Assembly: GCA_014058105.1 (NCBI GenBank)
Contig: JACGCM010001217.1
Span: 806,001 to 870,000, forward strand
Direction of reading: 5' to 3'
Source of the DNA: Kingdonia uniflora
Taxonomy: Eukaryota > Streptophyta > Magnoliopsida > Ranunculales > Circaeasteraceae
Length of the DNA stretch: 64,000 nucleotides
Part shown: positions 20,801-33,500 of the stretch, piece by piece
Position numbering within the stretch: the stretch's first letter is position 1
How the letters are laid out: each line of letters opens with the position of its first letter
Position numbers and translations under genes: made by a program
Notes under the pieces: generated by a model
Told to the model about the DNA's origin: nothing
Database searches by the model: none
The model's input: the letters and a program-made list of their open reading frames with translations, nothing else

Positions 20801-23666
20801 CCCATAATATTTTTTCGTGAAGTCCTCTCACCCATAATAGATATACATATCCTTCTTTCGCTGATCTATTGCTATTATTTTATGTAAGATGGACTTGGTT
20901 GCCCCAAAATAACCAGCTTGTATTCCCCTTTCCAATAATACAGTTCGGGTTTTCCCATTATTTGATTGAGGGCAGACTGGTAGGAAACTTGGCTGAGGGG
21001 CGAAGATTCATGCATACCCAACTTGCCAATAGAATCCAGAAAACGTGTCTTCATCTGCCTTGGTCAGCACACTTACCAACTGTTTCCTTTTTTCCCCATA
21101 TTCGATTGAAAATGGAGGAAACGTAGCTTCCATGTCAAAACTTCGGATATCGATTTTTTTCCTTACTCTTTTTCAAATACATTTCTGAAAGATCTTCTTT
21201 CTTGAAATTATATTTTTGGAAATTATGATTTTCAGAAAACTAGTTTCCCACTATAAATTATTTCCGCCGAAAAGCACATCTAAAGAAGATATTTGGGAGA
21301 GAATCCATAAATATAAAAACTGGACTGAGAAAATTTAGAGGCAAAATAGGACCCTGAGAAATTTAGAATATAGAGGGAAAATCTCGACGGAGATAATCTA
21401 ACAAAGAAAGGTTTTGGACTTAGATAATCGAGATGGTAACTTGAGATTGGGAGAGATCACAGAGAAAAATCAGAGGAATAAAATTTGGATTTGAGATAAT
21501 CTTAACTAGAGAAACAAAATGTAGGGAGAAATGTTTAAGAAAGTAAATTTTACTTTCTTAGGGAGTGTAAGACTTTTTCTACAAAATATAAGCATACTTC
21601 TTTGAGATGGATAGAATCAGATTCCGGCTGTTATCCTGACTGGCTGATTCATTGCCACTGTCTTGAATAATCCATTCAGACTTCCTGTCCAGAGCCTAAC
21701 AAGTGTTAATGGTCGTAAATCAAGTAAATCGATTAATTTTCCATGACCATGTCCTCCCCTAACTTTATCCCAATTACCCATTCACGAGTTTCTCAAGTTC
21801 AAAACAAGTATTTATTACTATTTCAGAACGTGCTAAAGCAGAGCTGTCAAGAGGAATATGATATGGAGGAGCTTACTGTACTCAGTTTTGTGTGTGTAAA
21901 GGAATATTTTTTAATCGTTATTCTGCAGGCAGCTTTTGTTGAATTTACAGAATGGTAGTAATGGAGTGATATACACATTTAGTTCTACAATGATCCAGTT
22001 TGTAGGAGAGCAATTCACCAAGCTTCTTCTCACCTAGTTGAATCTAAATAAGTTCTAAAATAACTGGTGTATGCGAGTTCACTTTTATTTGTTAGGGCTG
22101 ATCTCTGATATTTTCCTAGAGTGTTTCACAGTCCCACAGCTTGATACAAAAATTGTGATCCATACATACTGTTCCATAACCAACTGGAGAAAGACATGAA
22201 AATACTTGCTCCATGAGACTTAGTTACATCCATTTAGTAGGATAGATACCATTAGGGGTACAAAACATCTCCTAAATGCGTGTGAGTAGTGTTTGCTACT
22301 TTACGTTAGCCCTCGTCTCATGAAAATTAACCTTGTAAAGGGAAAAGGAGAAACTTGTTGGACAGAACCCTGATTCTCTATGTACTATATGTTGAGAATT
22401 GAGGTAGCTACTCTCTCTTCCCTTACAAGAACGATACGCGGAAATCGCCAACACCAGAAGTAAATCAACAAAGAACAGTAAAGAACACAAGAAAGTTCCC
22501 AGGGGAGGGAAGTGGAAAACCCTTGCGGATGAAAAACCACTCCCCACGAACAATTCACTATAATATCAAATAGGTTACAATGATCTCTCAAGCTTTAATG
22601 GAGTCTCTTCAAACCCTAGCCTCTCTAAGGTTAAACTCACCAAAAGATAACTAACAAAAATATCTAAGTCCTCTTTATATACTAGAGGACCAAAAATACA
22701 AGTAGTACGAATCTCGAGGCATAACTCTAACATCTAAGGCAAACCTACGTGAAGCTCGTTCGAACGACTTTGCGATAGTTGGTCTCCAACCCTAGAAACA
22801 TAACATCTCGTTCGAACGACATCCAAGCTCGTTCGAACGAGATTGACTCCTGGGCCAAAATTCCAGTGAGTACAAGAGTTCGTTCGAACGACATCCAAGC
22901 TCGTTCGAACGAGATTTACTCTTGGGCCAAAATTCCAGGGAGTACAAGAGTTCGTTCGAACGACTATTAAGCTCATTTGAACAACTTCGACAATTTCCCA
23001 ACTTCGACAATCCTTCTATTCGAGTTCATATCCAACACTATAAGTAGAGAAATCTTACTATAAGTAGAGAAATCTTTCTATATTGATAATATGAATGTAA
23101 TAGTTCCTCAAAGTAGTTGTAGTAAAGAAACTAGGGCAAATAACCTTAACGTCTAACTATACCTAGGGTTTTTTCAAATTACTCATCTAAGCATATCATA
23201 ACTTTATTCTATTAACCAACATGTATTAATCTTCTGGACCTTTCACAGTAGGGAATGAAAATTGAGTAATTAGACATTTGATTAGCCATTGGCGCAACAA
23301 TAGAGTTTTATAAGCCCTGCATTGTTGCAAAACTGAAATCAATCTTTGTGCTAAATGGGAGCTTTTTCTTCTTCGAAAGAGTAGACTGATTTTTTTTATA
23401 ATGGCAGGTTGGCTATCATGGCGTCAGAAAGATTGTTGATTCTGCAGCCACATAACTGGACTCTGAGAAGAGACCATGGAATGCTACTATACTACAAGAA
23501 AAAGTACGGAGAAGCTGTTCAAGAGCTTAGCATTTGCATGGCTTTTGCTCCTGTAGAGGAGGCTGAAGTATTGGAACCATTTGTTGAGAAATTGCATTTG
23601 TTGCGCCTTGAGTCATCCTGGCAGTCTTTGGGATCGCATAGCAACCGTCTCGCAGTTCCTCCCTGA
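17849..23666 (+). CDS. SirB1/transglutaminase-like family protein with TPR-like tail, probably plastid-targeted
   Basis: Eight exons can be joined in frame: 17849-17883, 17973-18120, 18427-18504, 18675-19038, 19195-19307, 19387-19551, 19661-19800 and 23408-23666, giving 433 aa. All introns are GT-AG. The N-terminal ~50 residues are rich in Ser/Arg and poor in acidic residues (MMLASTPFCSMRSSCSLISR), like a chloroplast transit peptide. The core holds SirB1_N features: AILLSIIYIEVCRRIGLTIV, then VGEEFLIWPQTGSPEELF and SSGHSLFSIVNGNCVEDP. The last exon gives a TPR-like helical pair (MASERLLILQPHNWTLRRDH, YYKKKYGEAVQELSICMAF). Bacterial relatives sit beside release-factor methylation genes; the plant function is not established. 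The family is also fused to F-box proteins, but no F-box is seen. Intron 7 (3.6 kb) is swollen by a solo LTR. Confidence 0.85.
22390..23037 (-). mobile_element. Solo LTR in intron 7 of the SirB1-like gene (648 bp)
   Basis: It starts TGTTGAGAATTG, ends TATCCAACA, and is flanked by perfect 5-bp duplications CTATA (22385-22389 and 23038-23042). Orientation is minus, judged by a TATA box (AGTATATAAAGAG on the minus strand, 22671-22683) placed downstream of the repeat array, as U3 then R-U5. No internal retrotransposon sequence remains, so it is probably the product of LTR-LTR recombination. It lies antisense in the intron. Confidence 0.88.
22756..22963. repeat. Array of six 12-bp palindromes with a 72-bp period inside the solo LTR
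   Basis: TCGTTCGAACGA occurs exactly at 22756, 22808, 22829, 22880, 22901 and 22952, with a degenerate copy near 22972. From 22808 the pattern repeats every 72 bp, including the string GGGCCAAAATTCCAG. In LTR orientation the array lies upstream of the TATA box, the usual position for enhancer repeats. Confidence 0.92.
23038..23077. repeat. 20-bp tandem duplication next to the solo LTR
   Basis: CTATAAGTAGAGAAATCTTA is repeated twice in tandem, beginning with the CTATA of the target duplication. Confidence 0.85.
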
Positions 23667-24547
23667 GGAACAAACTTGCTTGTACAGAAGATCCCTTTTT
23701 TTGTTCTTTCTTCCCATGTCTTGTACTTCAGATCCACAAATTATAAAAAACAAATATTACTTTAAGTGCAATTTTCTTTCGCTTATGCGTCTTTTGTTTA
23801 TTTGGGAAACCAGGGGTTCTCCATTTTCATAATCTGGCACCATAGTTGGATGACTTAATTTTTCCTGAAATTTTAGATGTCTCTTTTCTGAAATATGGAA
23901 TCTACAAAGTATAACTTATAGAGACATCACCGAATTTTTTTCTTAATTACGGGGTTTAGTGGCTAACATTTCAAGCCTAAATGTTTTGCCAAAATTATTC
24001 TCTCTTTTTTTCCCTTCTTTTTGGTGGCCCTTTATGACCTTTCAAAATGGTCAATAATAATCTTATCATTTTCACTTCACGAGATTAGTCAACAGTTAAA
24101 CAACACCAAATATACATCGGCCCATTTCTTGATCACCCTACTCCCTAAAGGATCTAAAGCATAATTTAAATGTTAAACTTATCCCACAAGTCATGTCTAT
24201 TAAATCAAACTCATCTTCGGGTGTGGTCTTACAACTAACTATAAGGCCTGTGCAAAAACACAAATGGGGTATAATTATTTTATTTTTTTGCTAATACTTG
24301 AACCCTTGACCTCTTACTTAAATGATAAAACATTAGCCCACTAATTCAAGCTGTGCAGTAGCACACTGGCAATTCCCAAAGGCCGGCCAGGAAAAACTAA
24401 TACACAAAGAGGTGGGTAATTTCTTCTCAATGGTTTAACACCCACACCTGATATGGACCGAACTTTCAGACCCCCAAAATCCGAAATTGTAAAACCGAGG
24501 TTGAAAAATGGTAGTAAAGCTAGGTTATAATATTTATTTCCCTAAAA
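23667..24547. other. Intergenic spacer between the SirB1-like and JMJ32-like genes
   Basis: The tandem spacer holds the 3' UTR of the first gene and the promoter of the second. It is AT-rich, with no recognised element and no coding signal. Confidence 0.5.
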
Positions 24548-27500
24548 ATGGAGAGTGGTGGAGTAGAGAAACTATGGAGCGAAGTTAGAGAAGTAAGCTT
24601 AGGGAGGAGCACATCAATAGAAAGGTTAGACCGTCCTCCCTCCCCTCTCCAATTCCTTCGAGACTTCGTTTCACCAAACAAACCTTTTATCATCTCCAAC
24701 ACTAATCTCCATTGGCCTGCACTTACCAAATGGAACCCTAATTACCTCTCACAAGCTCTATCTCAAACCACAGTCTCTCTCCACCTCTCCCCAAACGGTC
24801 GAGCTGACTCCGTCGTAACACTTGGTGACGGGGGGTTATGTTTTGCGTCTGCTCACGTGCAACGCATGCTTTTTAATGATGCGTTGAAGATGGTTGAGGA
24901 GGAAGGTGTTGTTGCGTATCTCCAGGAGCAGAATGATTGTTTTAGGTCAGAGTATGGACTTGTGTCTGACGATGTTGATGGGGATATACAATGGGCCACG
25001 TCAGCCCTAGGCTGTTTGCCTGATGCTGTCAATTTGTGGATTGGGAATCAACGCTCGGAGACCTCGTTTCATAAGGATCATTATGAGAATCTCTATGCTG
25101 TTGTCTCTGGTAATATATGTTTCTTTGCGTTTTAACAATGTTTCCTAGTTTCCATGTGCACAATAGAAGCAATTAGAAACCAGAGGTACTATAAATTTTA
25201 TAATTTCAAAACCACTTCCACTCACCAACTTGATGTCCAACTATATCCCATATTGTTGGGATATGATCAATCTAGAACAGAATAATACTAAAACATGAAC
25301 AAGAGAGAAAGAAAGAATAATATTTATGTGTTCTTTGTACATAGTACAATGATATATATAGACAACCCAGAAAAAGTCCATATTCTACTCCAACTTTCCT
25401 CATAACCCTATTGGGCCTATGAGTTTGCTAGGAGTCTGTATAGGACACCCCAACCCCGTTGGGTTCCTAGCTTGGACTTGGACTCAACTCCTAACACTCC
25501 CCCTTGGGGTGTTCCATACTAGGACGACTTGCCTCATTAAAACCTCTGTATAGCAAAACCCCTTGGGCAAAAAGCTGTGCAGGGAAAAAGTACAATCATA
25601 TTCCCTGTATAGGTTGTAGACGCGTATACGTTGCCTCATCAAAACCTCCAGCCAGTAAAACCTCCTAGGATAAAAACTACGCTATCAGGAAAAAGAGTAC
25701 AACACGCATGTGTCCACGTCAGGCTGGGACTACTCCCCCTGACGTCGATCTCTCTGAGATCTATCTCCCTGAGATAATAAATCTTGTAAACTTCGGATGT
25801 CGATTCCATGAACTAATCTCTTGAACGTAAGATATACAAGAGCCTTCGTGAATAGATCAGCCAGGTTGTCTGCTGAATGGACTTGAATAACGTCGATCTC
25901 ATTCGTCTTCTGCAACTCGTGTATGTGGAAGAACTTTGGTGAAATATGCTCCGTCTTGTCACATTTAATAAATCCGCCTTTGACTTGAACGATACAAGCT
26001 GCATTGTCTTCATAAAGTGTCGTCAGTTTATCTTGGATAGAATTCAGACCGCAACTCCCGTTGATATGGTTGATCATAGACCGCAACCAAAAACATTCTC
26101 TGCCGGCTTCATGTAATGCAATAATCTCTGCGTGATTCGAGGATGTAGTAACCATCGTCTGCTTCACTGATCTTCATAAAATCATAGTATCTCCATACAA
26201 GAAAATATAACCCGATTGTGATCGGCCTTTATGTGGATCTGACAAATATCCTGCATCGGCGTATCCTATAATTTTCATTTGCCAAGTTGTGGATAGAACA
26301 GACCCCAGTCTTTCGTGCCGATGAGATATCTCAGAATGTGCTTGATCCTATTCCAGTGCCTTTGGGTAGGAACTGAACTATGGCAAACCAAACAGTTTAC
26401 TGCGAATGAGTCATTGGGTCTAGTATACCTGAGCTAACTATAGCAAAGCACTTTCTAGCTATGGCACCACGGCCCTAGGAGTTTCTCCCCCCATTAAGAT
26501 GGTGAAAGATGTCGTTGTCCATACCCAAGTGCTGGACGCGCAATAAACGATTTTACACCGTGTGCTACATCCATATCGAAGTGTTAGATAACTCTTTCGA
26601 TATATATTGCTTGGTGTACGAGTGCCACTATCAAGATGTTCGATCTGTAAATTGAGACACCCTTGATTTCCTAAGGTCTTGTATTTCAAATTCCTTCCCA
26701 AGGTATTTGGCGGCTCTCGCGATCTCCTCCGGAGGTCTAATGATATTCAAATCATTTAGTATACTGTTATGATGGTACTGAAACTAATTTATGTATAAGA
26801 ATGCATAAACATATAAAGATATTTGCAAAGTCCTTGACCTTCAAATACTCAATCAACTTACTATGTCTCATGGGCCCTGATTGTTTCAAGTCAACCATAA
26901 TTTTTCCAGTTTTATTACGTACACACCTCGTATCTCGGGCTTAGTTGCTTCCAGAAGCTTATACCTTCCCAGGTAGCTTCATGTATATATCCGTATCTAG
27001 TTTCCCATATAGATACGCGGTATTTACATCATACACATGTCTAGCTTGTCCCCGACAACTTGACAGACTGATAAGTACTGAAGCGTTATAGCGTCCATAA
27101 CCGGGTAATAGGTCACATTGCAATCGATGCCAGATCTCTTAAAGATTTCCTGGGCAACTATTCTTGCTTTGACCAAATTATCTCTCCGAGTTAATTGTGT
27201 TTCCGTACCTTTCCCATTTATAACCGATAGGCTCAATGGTATCATTTCGCATTATGCTTAAGCTGAGCTCCGCTTGGATTCCAGATACCAACTTTTGTTA
27301 ATGTATAACAACACACAGTCGTTTACAATAAGTGGTTCTGAATCCTCATCCTTGATGGCAAGAACAACAGCGAATATGAATACCTTGTAAATGAGTGGTT
27401 CCATCCTCGATGAATCAACTACACCATTAGTCATATAAGTCCCTTATTGTGCAGCTCCCCAGCTCATAATACTTTCTTCCAACGGTGCTTCGCACTAAGT

Positions 27501-30500
27501 GTGAGCCTTAGATTCGTTTGCGGTACTAATTCCCCTAGAACGTTCTGCTGTGTAGGTGTATTACTTACAGGTACATACACTTATGGTACTTCAATAGTGC
27601 CTATGAATGTGTCTAGCAAATCATTTGCGATCTATTGGAGGTTTGTAATCCGTTGAACTTTATTGTCACCTAACTTATGTATAGGGATCTAGATGAGACA
27701 ACGATGGTATTTTCCAAGACCTCTTGGAAACATCCTCAGCATTGGCTGTCATTTCTCCCCCCAATGCTGGGAATACGTCTCATCAAAGTGACAATTATCT
27801 GCCCTGCAGTATATACGTCGCCAGTGGGTTCAAATATCCAGTGATAAATGTGAATCATAACCCACATAATACCAGGCCGACGTTGAGGGTCCCATCTTCA
27901 TACATTGTGGTACGATTGACACCTGTACGGAATATCCAAATGTTTGTCGATGGGCGACACCGGGATCTGACCCAGTTACTAGTCGCTTTTGGGAAAAAAT
28001 AATATGATGATTTGCGAAGGGATGAACCCTAATCAATGTTGCGGGAGCAAAAATGGATATCTCACATACTAGCTGGAAGCTGTGATCGTAATAACAGTGG
28101 CCTAGCAATTATCCGAAATCGTTTGATTAGGTTCTCTGCCAATCCCGAGTTGGGTATGGTATGGGGTACTTACGATGCTCAATTATCTATCCCATTTAGC
28201 GGTAAAATAATCATCAAAAGCCTGTGAGTCCAACTCCCACGCCCCCGTCAAGTCGTATTGATCGACTTTGATCGGTTAATCCAGGAACTGAGCCTGCGAT
28301 CGAATGATCTAAGTGAGAAGTCGTGCTAACGTTGCAGTCGTAGAACCATCTCCTAGATGTGTCTGGAATGACCATAAATATTTAAGTTTGCCACTATGTG
28401 GATGGAAAAGTCCACATGGGTCTCCATGGATGCGATTGGAGCAAAGGCTGGAGATCCTACTCCACCTTGGTCATAATAGACTGTCCTTAAAAACAATCGT
28501 TACACGTACACTCTCTGGATCTTCTCTCCTTTCAAAGAAAGTTGGGATGTAATCCCGATAATCCTCCTCGTTATCCCAGCCGGAGGAGTGTATTGGAAAC
28601 CATTCCAATAGTGTGTGCTAACCTTTAGACATAGAATGAATCCACAGAACCTTGTCTGTCATTTTCTCCGATAGTCATTACGTGATAAACATTATCATGT
28701 ATCTCCCAAACTAAGTGAAATCTGGCTGGATTTACTAGTTTATAAAGTAGACTAGATACCCTGTATCGTACCGTTAGAAAGTAATAGCGTGACGCATTCA
28801 GTGCGTTTTATCATATTGGCCGTGCTAATGATATTCGTGTCATCCCTGATGCACAAGGTTAGACAAGAAATATATGCATAGTTCAAAAAGATCGAGTGCG
28901 TGGTACTAAATGTCTCGGAGACATGCTGCCACTCATCCGATTATCGGTCATGCTCAATGAGCAGAGAGAGCCATAGGCAGGTTGTATGTAGTAGATCAAC
29001 TAGCATACAAATAATTGAACTACTTCCCAAACAATAAATTCGAGTAATCATAATTTAGAACAAATGGAGAATCTCATGTATGTCACGAGCACTTTATTGA
29101 AATATAAATAATATGTTCCCAACAAAATCAAAAATACTGACAACAAAAAGTAAATCAAGTCTGTCGGGACAAGAAACTACTAGTGCTCTCTCTAATGTGA
29201 CATCACATGTCTACTGAGATATCATTACGGATTACTCCGTATGTTAATCCATGACCGCATCAGTGTCCCCACAGAAGTCTGACCCTGCTAACTTCGTAGT
29301 AATAGAAGTAATGTCAGTGGTGATGTAGTTAGCCTGGACTTTGACTCTAGGCACCTATGGTACCTTGCAGTCGCGGAACCAGTGTCTATGGTGTTCCAAC
29401 CTTCCTGTATCCCTGGTATTCTCCCCTGCCCCTTCCATATCTTCGTCCCCGACGTGCAGAGTTGTTTCCCCGAAACTGAACATTGTTTGACGCAGGCAGC
29501 GACGCACTCCTAGAAGGCCGCATAACATGATTCTTCATCAGAAAATCATTGTTCTCAAAGAGGAGCAGTGCCTGAATCAAGACTGCATGAGTTTTCAAGT
29601 TCTCTCGACGATATTGCCTTTGAATCACAATATTGCTAGTATGGAAGGTTGATAGAGTCTTCTCTATCATTTCAACATCAGTGACTTTCTTCTCACACAG
29701 CTCAAGTGTAGAAATGATTTTATGACTGATGAGATGTAATCAGCGATCGTCCTAAAATCTTGGAACCTAAGGGTGTTCCATTGGTGCATCGCTTTTGGGA
29801 GCATAATGGTCGTATGATGACCATAACGCCCTGACAAGCTTGCCCATAAGTCAACTCGCTCAACCTTGTTGAGGTATGCAGTCTTCAGGTCATCCTGAAT
29901 ATGATGACGGAGGATAAACAAAGCCCTTGTTTTATCCATGGGATCTTCCTTATTGCCAATGACTATGGTCTTCTGCAGACCAAGTGACTTCAAGAATAAG
30001 TCAGCGTCAATGCACAAAGTGAAGTAATTGACTCCAGTGAGCAGCAATGGTGGAAATTCAACATTGTTGAGCATTGTAGACATCGGTTATGCAAGATATA
30101 GATTGGAATAAGAGACAATTCTGGATAAATATATCAATTGCATTAAAGACAGATCATAGTACTTAGAATAAAGAGAAATAAATGATTCTGAATCATCTTA
30201 TAGTTAAACCCAGTTCATATTCTAAAACTCATGAAATTCTTTTATAATAATTAAATCCCAAATTTTACCCAGTAAAAATGACAATCTTAATCTTATGTGT
30301 GCGTTTTAATAGAATCTTAGCCAAGATTGCTATTCAAAACCACTAGATGTTTGTGTGCCTTATGAAATCCTTTTGAAGTGCATGATCTCCAATCATTACC
30401 AAAGACAATTCATAGTATAGAAGTCAGTGATTCTCAATTATTATTTAGAGGTGAACCTTGTTCATATCCTATTAAGTGTTAAATCACAAATTTACCCCGT

Positions 30501-33500
30501 AAAATGGTGATCTTAACCTGAAAGTGCGTTTTAATAGAGTTTTAGCCAAAACAGCTATTCAAAACCACTAAATGTGTGCTTTCCTTATTCTGAGAACAAG
30601 GGTGTTCTAAGCCCTCAAGTTCTATAAAGGTAGGTATATTCTAGCCAAATGAACTATTTGCTACGAATATGAGGGGTATTAGATGTTTAGCTGACAAGTG
30701 GTTCCATCCCGAAGTCAGCCGGTTCACAAGATAGGTTGATTAGACCTGTCTTTGAACTAACATTCTAGGGTACTATAGGGTACTATTAATGCATATATAC
30801 CACTAAATGGTATGCATGTAACATCTAATTGCACCTAAATACAAAAAATTGGTTCCTTAGACACCAAGTTTTTAAAAATAAGACTAAGTCAATTCCCAAT
30901 TAAGCTCTAGTTATTTGTCTTGGTTTCGTATTATCTGTGATCCCCGATCATAATAATTAATATCCTAGGGGCATACCAGTAATATTCTATTAGCTATCGT
31001 AAAGATACTTAAGTAGGTATTACTCAATGTACTTATATCACATATAAGTGAGCCAATGCTCCTATACGCCTCATCTATTCCCAAAAAATTTTAAAAAATA
31101 ATTTGCATAAAAAAAATCAAAATGGGTCCCCCACGGGGTAGGTCCAGTTAATGGGAATTTTAAAAAAAAAATTGGGCTCAATTTGACCAAAAATTGGGCT
31201 ATTTAAAGCCGTTCTAATGTTTAGACCGGTCTGACTCGGTCTGGGTCAAGGCCTGGACCGGGTTAAAATGGTCTGAACCGGTTTGACTCGGTCACACGTG
31301 CCTCGCACGTGTCACATACGCTCACGAGTCACACACGTCACACGTGTCACTGCCGGGAAATATTCTGGTAGCCTCCGGCCAGTCACTGACACGTCCGTCT
31401 GGTCTCCGGTGTAGTCCGGCGTCTGCCACGTGTCACCTCCGGTAACTGCCACTTGTCACACGTGTCAGGGCATGCCACGCACGTGCCAATGCATGCCATA
31501 CATGCCATGCCATGTCAGCGTGCCACGTGTCCTCAACACTTGTCACTGCTGACGTCACTATGGATAAGGATGACGTCATAAATAAAAAAAATATTTTTGG
31601 AAAAAATAAAATAAAAAATTTGATGACGTCAGCGACCAAAAAAACACGTTTTTGGCGGTGAAACTGCCAGTTTCAACGAGCTATTCCCGGCGATTGGGGC
31701 ATCTCCTAGAGACGTGCCATATATCGTTGGAAAGCTCTCGGAGTAGGCTATCCAACCGAAGTGGTCTTGCCTCCATCCGATCTCCACAGAGAAAATTATA
31801 TATGTTTGAAAACAGCCCTTTATCAAGGGTAAAAAACACTTAAAACCCTCATTTTTAATCCGAAAAAAATAGGGAAAAAATAGGTTTTCGAAACATGATG
31901 ATTTATGATATATTATAGATCTGAATATAGGTATACAAAAAATCGTAAAATACCTCTTCTCCTGCTCGCTTAGTTTCCGTGAAATCACTTATTAGAAGGA
32001 AATATATGTTCTCCTGTTCCTAGAGCTTGCGTGCTGATAACGTGTTGGGATATGATCAATCTAGAACAGAATAATACTAAAGCATGAACAAGAGAGAAAA
32101 AAAGAAAGAGATTTATTGATTATCATAACCGTGTTCTCTGTACATAGTACAGTGATATATATAGACAACCCAGAAGAATTCCTTATTCTACTCTAGCTCT
32201 CCCCATAACCCTATTGGGCCTATGGGTTTGCTAGGAGTCTGTATAGGACACCCCAACCCTGTTGGGTTCCTAGCTTGGGCTTGGGCTTGGACTCAACTCC
32301 TAACACATCAACTTTTTCCAATTATTGGATAGAGACCAAACACACTTCTCCGAAACCTGGCTTTTAGGTCATCGGGTATGTCACGATCATGGTTTTATAT
32401 ATCGGTTAGGGCATCCGATATCTCGGTTTTGGAAAGGGGCGATACCTAATGTCTCTAAGAATGGTAATATTATGTGTCACTTGATATATTCTGATATGGA
32501 TCGTGAGATATTGAAAGATATACCCGACATTTTAACTTATGTTAGGCGATACATAACACAAACTTATACCATACCTTAAAGTGAACGGATTCATGTAAAG
32601 TAAAAATGAAACACTATTATAATAGAGGAAATGACAATAAAAATAATAATAAAAATAGGTGGAAATGACGTGTCTCTCTCTCACGCGTGATTATACTTCT
32701 CTCTCTTGCTAGATCTAATTATTTCAGATCTTTCTCTCTCTCAAACACAATTTCGCTAAAACTCTCTCTAAAAAAATGGCAGTTTCACTCAACCTCTCTC
32801 AAATACGAGTTTTGTAGATCGTGATCTGAAGAATCCCTTGAAGAAATGGAGTTCGATTGAGCTGGGATTGGTATTACTCACGAGGTTTAGGGGTTTTCGA
32901 GTTTCAGTGAGACAATCATTCTGAGATCGTATGTATAAAGTTCGGGTTACATCAAAGAAGAGGTTGAATATTGTGAATTGGTTATTGGATTTTTAAGGTT
33001 TAAATTAGGGTTTTCTTTTTTCACTGTGTGAATGACAGAAATTGTCGATGTATGTCGTAGTGAACATTATATGGGGTTAAATTGTTGAAAATAATACATT
33101 TGCTATATAGATTTTCGAATACACTGTTGATCGATAATACTTAACCATTTGATTGTCAAATAAGTTTCAACAAGCTTGTCTAGTCGACAATTTTGAAGAT
33201 GTTGTCTGTGGTGATAACAAGGTCTGGATAGTTGATGAGAGCATGAAAAGAAACTGCTAGGATTACTGTAGTCAATGGATTTATGTACTGGAACCATATT
33301 TTTTTTGTTATCACGATGAAAAAGAGATTTTTGTATCATTTTAACTAAAGTATGAGACCCCTTTGAGCATCTGTAGTCGACTCTTCAAATATTAGTTACC
33401 AAATTTGGTTTTAATGGCTAGTGTAAAAGTCAAATTATTTTTTTCCCCACGTTGAACTCCTCAAAAAGTACTTCTCAAATGCCACATGTCAAATTTTTCA

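Larger units (their letters stand above)
25254..32305 (-). mobile_element. Copia retrotransposon, antisense in JMJ32 intron 1 (about 7.05 kb)
   Basis: LTRs lie at 25254-25496 and 32043-32305, both starting TGTTGGGATATGATC and ending CTCCTAACA on the plus strand. Coding remnants run on the minus strand: gag near 30083-29386, RT near 27245, RNase H near 26260-25730. A polypurine tract abuts the 3' LTR. Target duplication is not clean (CATAT on the left, CATCA on the right), so one flank has mutated or rearranged. The LTRs are similar but the 3' copy lacks about 20 bp present in the other. Coding regions are full of stops, so the element is dead as an autonomous unit. Confidence 0.9.

Noticed and set aside
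22756..22963. CRISPR-like regular palindromes
   Set aside because: Eukaryotic LTR context with a 72-bp tandem unit; the spacers are themselves repeated.
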